DNA of 64,000 nt from the NCBI GenBank assembly GCA_028554795.2, contig CM068828.1, positions 9,867,314-9,931,313 of the forward strand, in the 5' to 3' direction. A model generated the notes under the pieces. It made no database searches, was not told where the DNA came from, and was given only the letters and a program-made list of their open reading frames with translations. Shown piece by piece: positions 11,291-24,591 of this stretch. The stretch comes from Sinohyriopsis cumingii. Taxonomy: Eukaryota; Mollusca; Bivalvia; Unionida; Unionidae. Made by a program: the position numbers and the translations under genes. The first letter of the stretch is position 1, and every line of letters begins with the position of its first letter.

Positions 11291-13550
11291 GTGCAACACA
11301 AACAAAATTCCATCAAATAAATGTATTCCTCGTTCTATTATATCCCGCACTGTATCTATACTGTAGATTGCTAAGGAACGATTCCGGGACCTAATTTTCT
11401 TTTTGATGTAATTATATCCTACGAGAGGTTTTACCAGTTTATAGTTATTTTATTTAATTGTATTAATTACACATTCCCTCTGTTTACTGAATCAGATTAA
11501 TTAGCTTTTGGTGTTTATATGACTGAGAATATAAATATTTTTCCTCACCTAATTGTCTTCGCCCTTAACCAAAGTTGTAACAATAAAGAAAGATTTAAAT
11601 CTTGCTTTTACAGGCTCGGTACCGTTTGTTTCATTTTTTACTTGCATTTCTGGATAGAGGCCACATTCAACGTACAATCGTTTTAATGGAAGAAAAAAAA
11701 AACGTCGATTGAGAAATTACCATACATAGTCTGACTGAAATTTTTCTTCACTGCAAGTAAATAAAAATGAGTAAGAAACTTTGGGGGATACAATCTTGAC
11801 ATCATCTTGTAATAAATCTCTCATTACCTTGGTAGTCTTGGTGGAAACTGGTACTGAAAATAATGCGCCAACCACCATACAGTTAACAAGTTACTAAATA
11901 TATCTTATGCAATCCAACAGATTCAATGGTTATCGCGATTAAATTGAGAAATTGATAACATATATTTTAAAAAAGCACTAAAAGAAAAGCCAAATAGAAA
12001 TTTCATACAACGTATACATAAAATCGATCACTCTATAATTAGCAGATTTAAATATAATTGTTATTGAAAACTGGTTGCATTCGTTTGAAATTAATCGTAC
12101 TCTTTTTATTTAATACCTAAAATTTACACTGATTCCTGTGATTAAAATGTAGGGATAAAAGGGAAGCATCTTAGTTTGGTAAATTGCGCAGTGCAAAATA
12201 TTGTCTTGATGCTTTCATGATTCTTCTCGGGACACGTAGCAAGACATATATTGTTATATTAGAAATCTTTTCGTCGTTTCTGTACAATAGATACTATTTG
12301 GTTAGGATAATAGGAGAGAGTTCATGTCGATATACTAACGAACAACATACTTTGAAAAAGGGATTTTTTTAGAACAATTGAAAAGGGCCCCAAAGATGGA
12401 TTTCTGTTAAAATTATTATACATTACCGCAATAATGTTGCCCCAAACTCTGTGAACCTTTCGCCGTCTCACTTGATGAATCAAGTAAATTTGTCCAATTT
12501 AACGTTTTCCAAAATATGAAACAAGATTATGTGTCATAGATAATGAACAACAATTTATAAAACGATTTCCATTGCTTTCTATTGCACTTTTTCGAAGAAA
12601 CAAGGAAACGTGTTCTTGAAATAGTGTATTGTTACTATGCAGTTAAATGTCTGAAAACGTTTAAATTTTCAATTACGTAATATTTTGCCATATCATTATG
12701 AACATATATCAATTGGTTTCTAAATCAAACTTGCTTCTTTTGTACTTTCCTTGTAACGAAAATGGACATAAGTGTGAGAAAATCCTACAAAAATTGAAAT
12801 TTATAATTTTGAAGAAGAAAAAAAGCATGTGCAACCCATTGATATCGGATTCTGTTTATCCTGTCTTTTGAAAGGTTCCTAGAAGGCCGATGTGTATGTA
12901 CAAAAGAAATGGCGTCATTTTTTCTCTAAATATCTCTCACATCTCTTCAGAAACTATTGAATTGACAGGAATGGACAAAATTCTAATTATCTAGTCATTT
13001 CACTTGTTAAACTAATCAAGTCTCTAATTTGGTTTTAAAAATCGATACACTCCAGATTATTGTATGAATATACAGTTGCTCCTATTTACGGTCTCAAAAG
13101 CACTCACAAGACCAGCCGTGTCTCTAAATAAACTGGAGTTTTCATCAACATGCATTCGTAGCAGGAAATGAAATCTTCATAGTGTCCATCCTGCTGCAAA
13201 TGATTTCAAAAGTTGGTTTGTCTTAATGCACAAAATTGGAAACGTGGTGATTTTGGAAACATTTCCTAAGCAATGGGAAGTTTAAAAATACTTGCGGATC
13301 AATGCGAAGATTTAAAATGCAAGCCCTGTTAATGGACTAGTGATTAGAAGGCATAAAACATATTACATTAAAAATTGATAGTTCTACTATTTATCTCAAG
13401 AACACAACAAACCCCTCAAGAACACAACAAACCCCCTACCTCACCCCAATCAGTAAGGGTCAATCCCTATATAATGCAAACTGACAAAATTCATAGGCAG
13501 TTTGCTTTTAATATAGATAAGGCAACTTACAAACATAAATTAATCACAGG
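11291..13550. other. intergenic, nothing recognised
   Basis: AT-rich unique sequence. No gene, exon or element supported. Confidence 0.6.
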
Positions 13551-14013
13551 TATGTATGTATGCATGTATGTATGTGTATGTGTGTGTGTTTATGTATGTA
13601 TGTATGTATGCATGCATGTATGTATGTATGTATGTATGTATGTATGTATATATGTATGTATGTGTTTATGCATGTACGTACGTACGTATGTATGTATGTA
13701 TGTATGTATGTATGTATGTATGTATGTATGTATGTATGCATGTATGTATGTGTGTGTGTTTATGTATGTATGTATGTATGTATGTATGTATGTATGTGTG
13801 TGTGTTTATGTATGTATGTATGTATGCATGTATGTATGTATGTATCTATGTATATATGTATGTATGTGTTTATGTATGTACGTACGTACGTATGTATGTA
13901 TGTATGTATGTAAGTATGTACGTATGTATTTATGTATGTATATATGTATGCATGTATGTATGTGTGTGTGTCTATGTATGTATGTATGTATGTATGTATG
14001 TATGTATGTATGT
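13551..14013. repeat. (TATG)n tetranucleotide array with TGTG and TACG interruptions
   Basis: About 460 bp of TATG units, broken by GTGTGTTTATG and ACGTACGTACG motifs that recur at about 60-180 bp intervals, so larger blocks have duplicated. All three forward frames stay open as Met-Tyr-Val-Cys repeats, which is an artefact of the repeat. Confidence 0.95.
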
Positions 14014-17000
14014 TTTATTTATCGTTATCCTATAGCTTGTGAGAGTTACTAAATTAACCCTCTTCAGAGTATTGACGTTTTCATGAGGGTAGCTTTTAAT
14101 TAGTCTATACGTTAATTAACTTTCACTCGTTATGATTATGATTACGATGACATGCAACATCCTCTATTTCATCCTTGATTAAATGATCGCAGTATTGACG
14201 AATCTTCTGAATTATTAAAAGCTATTCCACGCACTTGAACAGACGAATAACAAAAATGTAATCAGACGCTACGTTCAAACTTTGGCTGACCGAACTAATC
14301 AATTATTGACTAGAAATAACAGAACAAACTACAAACATTTTGCGATTTCCCAGGACAAGACAAAAATGAATGGAAAAGTTTTAACTATTTCGTTTAACTA
14401 TTTATACGAGTTGTCCCCAATGGACTGTACCATTATATTGGAATGCGGTGTGCTTCCCCCTTAATCAACCAAAAGTAACCCTCCCCAACGATGATTTATC
14501 TTTTGGCTTATAAAAAGAGAAATCGATACCAAAACAATGTTGATTTAGATATGCATTTCTTTATAAATCAGGCTGTGACACGGTATATCACTTTGTGAGA
14601 TTTTTTATTTTTAATACGAATTTTACAAAATCACTGATAAAGAGAAAAGTAACATATATGTGTTTTTAAAAATTTCAATTAGCTAATTAGCAAAAATGTG
14701 ACGGATTTCAGAGTATCACTGTTGCCTGTCTTAAACTGCGACCTTCATCGACCCTGACGTCGCAGAAGTCCTTTGCTTCGCATGTTACACACAACACTAT
14801 GCAAATTTAATATATTGCCGCGAAAATAGTAGTTAGATTATATATTAAACTTCCCTACTGATCATTTTAACCGTATTGTTTCATTTGAGTTTTATAGATC
14901 AGATTTCAATATAGTATGCACGTACTTCGTGTGCTTTTTACTATGTGTCAAATGAAGTAATTACTTTTCTAAATTTGTTAAAAATCTCGATCGTTCATAT
15001 TTAGACACATTTTTAATTTAAATGGTTATCGTCGGAAACTATTTGAGGGGCCTTTCCATCTTTTTCTTTCGACAAGTTTGGCCAAGCGTTACTGTTGGTC
15101 TAATGCATTGTGCCCGCATGTTGTGTAATCGAATGCATTACCCGTGATGTATATGGACACGGAAGGAAACGTAATCTTTTTCCAATGATACAGAAACTGT
15201 TTCAACAAATCTTATTCTTGGAAAGTAACTTCTTGCTGAAGTGCTAGCAAAGTCTTCCGAATGCTGATATTATGTTGTTTTAAGAGTCGATAAGACGAAT
15301 ACATACTGCTACGAGGCTATGCTCTTAAAATAAAAAACAGAAAAGTGTAAAGGAACCAAGCTTTGTAAAATGTTACAAATAATGTATTTCCCTAGAACAC
15401 AAAAGTGAAAAATGGGAAAAAAGGAATTTATGGTATTGCGAATTAAATCCAAAAAAATCGAAGAATTAAAGACACAAGTCCTATTAATAAAAAGTCCTGA
15501 ATAAAACGCAGTTCAAGTCCCGAAGAGATCCAAAATTGAAGGCGATGACGTGACTGTTATGGCCTACGAAGTGCTGATGTGGCAACAGTCTCTTGTTAAA
15601 TCACAGAAATATTATTCCAGGTTTGAATTCAGTATAAATTCCAATGAATGATCTTATCCAAGAATTTTGTCAGGGCACATTTTTATTTCCAGAGAAAATA
15701 ATCACTTGAATTCAATAATTTGAAGAAAATAAAATTCAGCCCACACTGGTCACAACATAATACAACTTAAAGTGCTGGATGTTAAAACAGAACTGGTAAA
15801 ATCCTCACAGTCACAAGATAATATAGTTCTCTGCTTGACCCCAGGTCACAAATTAGCATTTTCTAAAAGCAACCACTACCTAATGGAAAATAACCTTTTA
15901 GAATGATCTAATGAGCCTTGTTTACTTAAAACATAATAGTCTATAAAATTCACTTCGGAATCTCCGAAACCCTGACCCAAATCAACATGTTTATCTGAAT
16001 AAACAGTCGGTTAATAAGCACAAACATAGAGAATAATGACGCTATTATTAGTTGCTTACATAAATGAAATACAAAAAAGGTAACCATTTCAAACAGAAAT
16101 GAACTCAATACTGGACAAGGTCAAGTCCAGCAAACAATGTTACATTACAATGACATGTAATGACATTAAAAAATTAAAACTAACAGACAAACAATTAAAA
16201 CTAAATATAAATAACAATACTATACAAGGAAGAGCGTATTCAGGAAGACTGACCATGGTTGGTGATAGCGACACAAAGTTAGTTATCAATGCAGGACGTT
16301 CAACACGCACCAAAATAATACATATGTGACAAAACATAAGGTTTTGCATGAATTTGAAAGCGATCTCAACTGACATAACTGGGTGAGATCCTATAAACAG
16401 TGCTGCAAGACCCTCTCGTTTTTGCACGAGTATGCCCACATTTATAGCGAAATATTTATTCGTGACTGAAATAGACCTATGTACAATCCAATGTATTGTT
16501 GTCGACAGTTAGGAGATAAAAGGTTATGATCTACACCTAATATCAATATTAAGTTAGGTATGTCAGTCCGTATAAGATCCCAATGACATCAAAGCTAAGG
16601 GAAGTAAACGGCTCAAACTTTAGAGTTTTATATAACAACGGTTCTTGGGAGATACACTCGATTCCTCTTTAAACATTCAACCAGGAATCACATAGCAAAT
16701 ACGAACCTTTGTACTGTAAGAAAAATAATAATAATTATTTACCAATATTAAAAATATGCTGGAGACTGCGTCATTTCATGCTTAAATATTCTAGAACGAT
16801 CTACGCCAAAAACTGAAAAATAATCTTTGCACAAAAAAATGTAGTCATAAGCTGCCATTGTTCCGCTGAGATCTGAGGTGAACTGGCAATTTGCTGCATG
16901 TCATCCTTTTTCGCCTATACTTATCTCGTTTCGTGCATTTCTTACAACAACAAGAACGCGCAAACTAGATGGAGACAAGGAAAGACGGGACAGTTTGTGG

Positions 17001-17535
17001 CCAACAGTCACAGTTCAAAATTGTTGAACAAAAACTGGAATACAGTATTTGTACATTTCAATGAGAACCAGAATTTCGAATCGTCAGTACAAGTGATAAA
17101 ACGATGCATCCTACAGTTTGTCAATATTCCCTCTCCAGAGTAAGGACTGAAGAGAAGTCGTCCTCCACGTTCGATTAAAAACCTAACATTTAGACAATAA
17201 TTATAAAACATTCATACGATCTAATGAAATTTAAGAAAGAATAATGTGCAATAACTTGAAGGAATCCGAATGCAAGAAACTGCTAAAGTAAACTAAAGAC
17301 ACAATAGCAGTAAATTTTCTAAAGCAAATTGGTTTTAGAAGTTTGATAATTTATATTGTATTAAAGTGTGGTTGTCTTCACAATGATCTGGGTTTTCTCT
17401 ATACCTCTTGTGAAAGACAATTGTTTGTGCGAGCAGGATAAGTCCCGGATGTCCGTAAACACATGCACATACTATTTTATTGTGGTATAAATATGAACTG
17501 TAAGCAAATGGAACTATTTACAATGATGATGTTTG
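14014..17535. other. intergenic, nothing recognised
   Basis: Unique AT-rich sequence. A 76-codon frame at 16099-16329 (+) and an overlapping minus-strand frame show no domain or splice signals and were not called. Confidence 0.55.
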
Positions 17536-17788
17536 GAGGCCCCGAGTTACCGATTGGTCTAAAGTGCTCACCGTTACGGATCAGTGCCCTCTCACCTCTG
17601 ATTGCGTGGGTTCGAGTCTCGGAATCGGCTATTTTGGTTATGTGAGAAAGCTTGCCGGTAGCTTCTCGTGGGTCGATGATTTTTTTCCGGGGTTTTCCAG
17701 GTTTCTTCCTCCACCGTTTATACTGGCAGCCATGTATAGCTTATCTTGTGCTGAAAAATGGCGTTAAACCCTACAACAACTACAATGC
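17536..17788 (+). mobile_element. tRNA-derived SINE (family 1)
   Basis: The head has a tRNA-like A box (GATTGGTCTAAAGTGC) and B box (GGGTTCGAGTCTC) about 50 nt apart. The body includes 'GGGGTTTTCCAGGTTTC' and 'CCTCCACCGT' blocks, and the end reads TGGCGTTAAACCCTACAAC. This body/tail style is common in bivalve SINEs. A 60-67 codon frame crossing it is not a gene. Pol III promoter boxes drive such elements; mobility depends on a partner LINE. Confidence 0.75.
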
Positions 17789-20548
17789 TGATGTTCAACA
17801 CTGTTGAACTATTTTGCACTATATTCAATTTAATTACATAAAATAAAAAATCGAAAACTATTTGCTCTGAATGCAAGAGACTATAAAAACCAGATCAATT
17901 AACCTTCTTCATTGGTTATTATTATTGTATAAAATAACAAACCACGATGGAGTGTTGCTCCAAGTTTGTGGTACTGGATGAATTAATCAATCATAACATA
18001 TAAAAAAATAATACAAATAAAATTATTTGTATCATATCAGTCTTCATCACTTAGACCTTTGGCTCGTTTTTATTTTTAGAGTTATTTTATTTTCCTCTCG
18101 ATTAAATTTAAGAATACTTTATGCAAGCTTCCGCAAAACTTACAGTAATGATTCTAATAAAGTAAAGCTTTTTTATGACGCTTCTGTGTTCTGATCGGGC
18201 ACTCAATTAAACATCCTTTCACACCCATTTCATAGATGATATAAAATTCAACATTTTGAAACACCAGCGGAAAAATGTAACAAACAGTTCAAATATGTGT
18301 ATGTAACGGTATACTATGACAACATACTGACAAAATATAATGACAGTCTATTTACATTGCCTTAAATCAATTATAAAGATGAGAAAATACAATGTACCAA
18401 AGAGCAACATACCTGAATCAGTGGCTAAGACACAGATCGTGACAAAATGTTGTTAATCCATGTCGAGACGTGGCTTGTTTGATTTGTGCTAGCAGACAAA
18501 TTTGAAAGTGATGTTATGTGTGGTTTGGGAATGCTGAAAGAATTGTTTCAGCATGAAATGTCACTGTTTTGTCTAAGATATCTCCGGGGAGACAATTTTG
18601 TTTAAGATCGCTTCATAGAGGCGAATTTGTCTAAGATAACCTTTCAGAAACGATTTCAGTACCAAAATAATGATGTGCAGCAAGTTTTCTTTTTTTTTGA
18701 GAATAATTTACTATTCTAGTTTATCCGCTTTTATTCCATCAATTTCAGTGCAAGTATGCGAGGGAAAAAATCTTGAAATATCTGCACCAACTTTCAGCAA
18801 ACTTATGATGTTAATTAATCAGTAAAAGTAGTGTAGGAAAAAGAAACATAAGCCAATATCCGGTTATGAACAATACTAAGTTTATTTCTGGGACATCTTT
18901 CTGGCGAGATATATTTCAGTATTGTAATTTTATTTTAAAACACCCATCATTTTGTTTCTACAATTTGGTAAAAGACGCAAAGCAATTATATCACATGTAC
19001 ACAGAGACATGGAAATCGATAAAAACCATAGCCAATCATGAAAAAATGTATGAATTTCACAGAAGAATAAAACGTTGAGTACGAAATAAATGAAAACTAG
19101 GAAGCTTGTTAAATCTATACCAATCTCCACTTTGTCTTTGAAAAGTATGTATCTTAAATTTGAGGGCAGCCAGAAAGACACTGCCTCAATTCTTCAGAAA
19201 CAGAAGAGATGATGATACAAAAGCTTATATGTGATATTATAAACTGGTTATTGACGTCATGTTTTATCTATGCAGTAAAGATCACATGGAACTCAACGAT
19301 GTTTGCAAAGTAGATGGGCAGATAACAAAGCGGCGTGGCTGAATATAGGCCCGCGGTACATAAGCACACATAAAACATAAAATGATGTTTACATCGCACA
19401 TACTAACTGTGTCACCCCTCTGCGCCATAGCCGCTAAATAAGCGACTCTGCTATCTGGCGATTTACTTTCCAGTTTTGGATAGTATCCCCACACCGACCA
19501 GCTAGGTCACGTCTCTATTTTAAGAGCAACAAATTAGTTCCAGACACTTGGCCCCATTACTTTGTTAATTTTCATTGCTTACTTAAGTGAGTCTAATGCA
19601 TCTTTTGGAGGTAATTTTAAGCACAGTTCTTTGGGGTTTTTTTAAGTGTTGATATGTATTTTTGCAAAGCGCAAAATTGCCAATGTTTATTTCAGAGGTA
19701 GGTAATTTTACACTAAGCTAAAGCTCTTCAGTTTCGGAGGTAAGTAAATTTTGCTTGCACGTTAGCAATCCCATAATACCTAAATAGAAGCGATCGGTTT
19801 TCAAAAGAAACCGAAACTTGTGAAGTTTTCTGTTTCACACTCCCGGTGCGCGTGAGACCGTGTGTAACTAGTATTTTTTTTATCGTTTGTAAATTTACTT
19901 TCTGTCCCGTAATGCATCGCATTGATGTGAATTTATCAGCCATTGATTGCAGTTCAGGGTGAAATTTCCAAACTAGCTGCTTAGGGGATGGTGTGCCTGT
20001 TGTGAGAATGGCGTCACGAGTTATTGGGCTATGATAGTAGCTTGACAATTTAGGCCGGGTGCCAGTTAATACCACGTGATGACTGCGCCACGCACTGTCG
20101 AAAGAAACGAACTACACTTAGCAAGAATGAATCCATGAGAGCGCGGTCGAGGCCTTCGAGTGCACGTTTCAGGTTAAGATATTGACATTCGCATTTGTAC
20201 GTGGAATATAGAAGGTTTGTAAAATACCAAATTTGCTATTAACTTTGTGTTTTTAGCAAACTAAGTTTTACACATGCGCCTTGTGCGAAACGATGGGAAA
20301 AGTCCAAATGTCAGTTCGGTAATCATCTGGAAGGATATTCAAATGTCAATAAATGGGAAAGAAATATAACGCCTTTGACAGATATTTCATTGGGGTTAAC
20401 CGTTGTAATCAAAATGAGTCTAGTCGAAAACAACATTGTGCAAAGAATTTATTTCGAATTAGAGGACTAGATATTTGCCTGATTCGAAAGAGATATCTTA
20501 GATATATATTAAGATATTGCAATTTATTTGCTATGCTTATGATTTAAA
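17789..20548. other. intergenic; one unrecognised minus-strand frame
   Basis: Mostly unique AT-rich sequence. A 115-codon minus-strand frame at 19728-20075 lies in a locally more GC-rich segment (about 19800-20170). It is not low-complexity, but it shows no recognisable domain and was not called as a gene. Confidence 0.45.
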
Positions 20549-20875
20549 GAGTCCTTTGTTGATGCCTCGTTAGATACAAAGGAAAATGGAATTTACATTA
20601 TTTGATGATTGAGTTTCAAACTTTGTATCTTCGATCCCAGATGTATGTCTCATCCTAGCTGGTGATTTCAACAGCAGACCTTGTAGTCTCATAGATTGCT
20701 TAGACAGTGACAACGTTGATTCTGTTATTAAATACAATGCAGTTTACGAATGATATGACTTTGATGTAGAAATAGAATCAAAAGACTCGGTATGTGATGC
20801 ATTTGGATACTCACGGACTCATTCGTTAATATTATATATTCAAATGGTATTGAATGTGTGTCTATTATAATCAAG
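20549..20875 (+). pseudogene. fragment of LINE endonuclease (APE/EEP type)
   Basis: From 20613 the frame reads VSNFVSSIPDVCLILAGDFN and then SRPCSLID, then, after one stop, YDFDVEIESKDSVCDAFG. The LAGDFNSR block is the conserved core of the exonuclease-endonuclease-phosphatase fold used by LINEs to nick target DNA. The spacing to the ESKDSVCDAFG block also matches LINE ORF2 proteins. Upstream, 20549-20612 continues the similarity in another frame. No RT follows, so only a short decayed piece is left. Confidence 0.6.
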
Positions 20876-23300
20876 TACAAGTAAAATATATTTGTAATTA
20901 TCAAACTTTTAAAAACTTTATTCTTCATATGTTGTGAAATTATAATAAAAATAATTTTATTTGTCGTTTTAAGTTTTTAAAGATTTTAGAGTTTTGCTAC
21001 CACTTACTGTCTGTGCTCTTTTCGTTTTAAAACTTTAATGATCTGAATATTTCCAATTTATTATCCAGAATCGTACGATACAAAATATAAACAAAAATAG
21101 AATGAAATACATGATTACACTGGAAAAACAAACTGTATTTTGTACTCCTACATTTCTGTACCGCTAATCCTTATATGAAATGATACAGAATGACTTACCA
21201 ATTACTGAAACGAGTCAGTAGTAATGAAGTTCTTAGATCCAGGTTTGTTATTATTGATAAATTCGTTTACGATGTAATAGAACCGTGTCGATTCGGCATT
21301 TCTGAGTGAAACTTATCTGTTATTATAAATAAAGAATGTTTCAATAGCTTGCGCACTTACTAACAATTATTGTAGAGAATAGAACTTAGTTTCTACATAT
21401 TATTATATGGGGCAACGTTTCTTGTAAATATGTTGGCGTACAGAGTCAATTAAAAGAACACATCTATTAATCATATTTTCCTCAAATAGGGTTCTTACCA
21501 CTGTAGTAAATATGTGTAGAAAAAAAGCAATTTTCCCATCTCGTATAAGGTCCAATAAGGGTACCTCAAAACGAAGGCAAATTTAAGACATAGTGCACCA
21601 ATGTATTTTTTTCTTAATGCTGAATCAACAAACAACGACGACTACTGGACTTAATATTTTTATAATCTTTTAACCGTGTCCATAGCTTTTTTGCATAAAA
21701 AAATCGATACTTGTAGGACTCTTGTATGAATCCATCTCCATTGTCCATGCTTATTGGAACGTCTTCAAAGCGAGGCATGCTATCAAGCAAACACGATAAT
21801 TTCACTAAATGTATTATTGGCAGGAAACAATACATATCTGTTGTCTGGAGCCATCGCATCTAATTAAATCTGAAAATAGGTATCGATGTCTTTCGTCCGC
21901 ATAAACCTATAATCCTGCCGATTCCGATTTTTTTCTGCAGATAAATGGGTGGATTGAGGTTATTTTGTACCATAATAAAGCCTAGTTGATACCTTAGTAT
22001 CCCTGAAAACATGTAAAATATGCACTTTCAAAACAAAAAATTTATTAATGGCAGCTTAATTGATTACTAATTGGTATAGGTCATATGGTGTGTACACGAT
22101 GATTAATAGAACAAGAAGCAATGTGGCATATGACTAGCTCATAAGAAGCCACTCGTGTACATAAATCTATCACATTACTCCACAGAATAATTTATAAGAA
22201 TCTTATAAATTATACATTAGTTTATCAAAGAGGGTTTTTCTTTATCTAAAGGTCTAGACAGGTATCAATTATGAAACAAGAAAGTCTGGCGTTTTTATTG
22301 TGAACTTTACATTTATATTTTAGCATAATCATTTTTCAAAAAGAAACTTATCAGATTAGATATGTCTGAAATGCAGCAAACTGACGTCTTATAACATATT
22401 TTCCACTGAGAATATACGAACGTTACTAAGTCGGTACGCTAATGTGATTTCAAGATTGGAAACTATATTCTGAAGTCCCACTATAAATTTTCTCTAGCGT
22501 TAATTATTTGTCAAGTTGGTTAATCTCACGTCATGAATAATTAGGAAGTCTTCGACATACTAGCTTGGGAATAGAAAAAATCCACCACAATCTCGGCCAA
22601 CAAATTGGTAACAAGCATTGATTCTGCAATATTTTGAAGGTGCATGGCACAGTACTATTTGAAATACAAAGGATTTTGTATTTTTTTATAATACTATGCA
22701 AGCTAGACATCTCAGGAACCAGTTTAGCACATTTTTCGTTGAAGCTCAACACTTGGGTTATGTTTCCAAGAAAAATTGGAAATACACAAACATTGTTGCT
22801 GAAAATGGTGTTAGATCTGTTGTAAGAAAACAAACAGTTAAATGCTAATTGTGTCTAAATTAGTGATGCAATATGCGAGTTTCACCTGTTTCCATAGTTA
22901 TTATATTCGTAGTGACTATTAAGTCAACGTAAATTGCGGCTAATATGAACAACAAAGTCGTACTGACGTGCTTACGTCAATCCATGACTAAACTATAGCT
23001 GTTATTCTTACCAGGAATTGAAAAAACGAGTTATTGTTAATCACAGCATGCTAGTTTTCACTTTCTCCTGGCTTTATACTCCGACCATTAAAATACATTT
23101 TTATTATATACTTAATATTAAAATATAGAGATAGTGTGGTTAAATGATTTTCCCATTGTTCCATTCCTATATTTTCACATGTGAAAAATATATCCTTATA
23201 TTTTCACGTGTGAACATGTAAGATTTCCCGCCATGCCATGCGACGCTTCATTGTGCCTACAAACGTAATACCTGCAGCTACACAAACGAGAACTTTGTGA
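20876..23300. other. intergenic flank of the Gmr1-like insertion
   Basis: Unique AT-rich sequence. Two nearby CACATGTG/CACGTGTG-centred palindromic stretches lie at about 23170-23210, 100-130 bp before the insertion. No gene supported. Confidence 0.5.
22187..22213. repeat. perfect short palindrome
   Basis: Arms of 13 nt (ATAATTTATAAGA and its complement) are separated by one base. It could form a cruciform or hairpin; no function assigned. Confidence 0.8.
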
Positions 23301-23305
23301 GATTG
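23301..23305. repeat. target-site duplication, left copy (GATTG)
   Basis: GATTG immediately before the 5' LTR is repeated immediately after the 3' LTR at 30115-30119. Confidence 0.9.
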
Positions 23306-24345
23306 TGTCACGGAATGGTGTAAATGTTGTTAATTAAATACATGTACTCGGGTTTCGTTTCTTTTCTCTGTACAACGATACCCGAGGGTGATTATAATAT
23401 GGTCTATGTATTTCGAAATCGTGAGTACGATTCGTCCTGTGCCACACGTGCAAGGTGCCTTTGATAAAGAATAACGAAAATTCTAAAGGTATAAATACGT
23501 TACTACATGTAAAGGACCTTTACAATACTAATGGTTTTGTCAGCAAGCGGTCTGCTAAAAGGATTCGCACAACTCCAGCTGTAGGGCTGAGTGAGTGTTT
23601 TGATGGTAGGAATATCCGGGGTGTCCGGTGTTGTCAGAGGGTAGAAACGTCCGTGTGTCCGGAGCGTTTAAGGTGCCGGAGCGTCTAATGTCTAGCGTCC
23701 GGAGTGTCCAGAGGGACTAAGGTGACCCAGCTGTAGAGCCGTCAAAGGACCAGGGGATCCGGAGGGTCTAATATTTCAAGTGTCCGGAGGGTCTAATGTT
23801 TCAAGTGATCATAGTATTCCGAGGGTCCGGAGTCTATATTGGTTGTGAAATTGATTCGGAGGAGCTGTGGAGCGGATATGGTGCACGGGTGACGGAGTGC
23901 ATCTCCACACATGTATTTTTAGCTGTATGCTAATCTTGGGTTAGTAAGACCCAGTGTATTATTCAGGACGGGAAGGATAGATTGTATATCCGTTCTTGTT
24001 TAGTGACATAATTTCGCTACCTGAGCGAATACATTTTTTTTACTATGTGTAAACGCTTACATTGTTTACTATTTGAGTGAACTATATTCATCTTTCCATT
24101 ATTGAATCATTTGTGAAATCATTTATCCTGTGTTTTAGGGTTACTGAACTAAATTTATTTGTATATTTTTTTCATCTTTGAAACTGTGCGTTTTTTGTTA
24201 AATAGATCCAATATTTGGATTATAAATACGCACACATCTTCATAATCCACTACTCATATAAATCGCCACATTAAACCATATAACTGTGTCGTCAAAACGT
24301 GTTCTGTTGTTAATCCGAAATATCCCACCCGGTTATCTTGTTACA
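23306..24345 (+). repeat. 5' LTR of the Gmr1-like element
   Basis: 1040 bp, starting TGTCACGG and ending TTGTTACA. Identical to 29075-30114 except A at 23757 (G at 29526). It contains TATAAATA at 23490-23497 and again at 24221-24228, both possible core promoters, and a GC-richer middle (about 23620-23840) with many GTCCGGAG motifs. An internal 77-codon frame is not considered coding. Confidence 0.95.
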
Positions 24346-24347
24346 AA

Positions 24348-24365
24348 TGGTGTCAGAAGTGGGAT
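24348..24365 (+). other. primer-binding site for tRNA-Leu
   Basis: TGGTGTCAGAAGTGGGAT starts two bases after the LTR. It is complementary to the 3' end of animal tRNA-Leu (including CCA) over 18 nt, from knowledge of tRNA-Leu(CAG) sequences. This is where minus-strand DNA synthesis would start. Confidence 0.85.
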
Positions 24366-24591
24366 CATTTCGGATATAACAGAGCACTGAAATTGTTTTA
24401 TTATATTTGTATGCTTTTTGTGTGTTTCAGATGCGTTTGACAAAGCACCAAGGTTAGGTAGATACCTAATTTTACGTTATTTTTTGTATTTAATATTTTT
24501 GTTGCATTTCGTGAAAGAAAATACGGTTTGTGGTAATTACGTGGTTTGTATAAAACTGCACTTTAAGGTTGGTCACCACCAAACTTTTGAA

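Noticed and set aside
13375-14052. 225-codon frame rich in Met-Tyr-Val-Cys
   Set aside because: Translation of a (TATG)n microsatellite.
19728-20075. 115-codon minus-strand frame
   Set aside because: Not low-complexity, but no domain, signal peptide or splice evidence; could be chance in a locally GC-richer segment.
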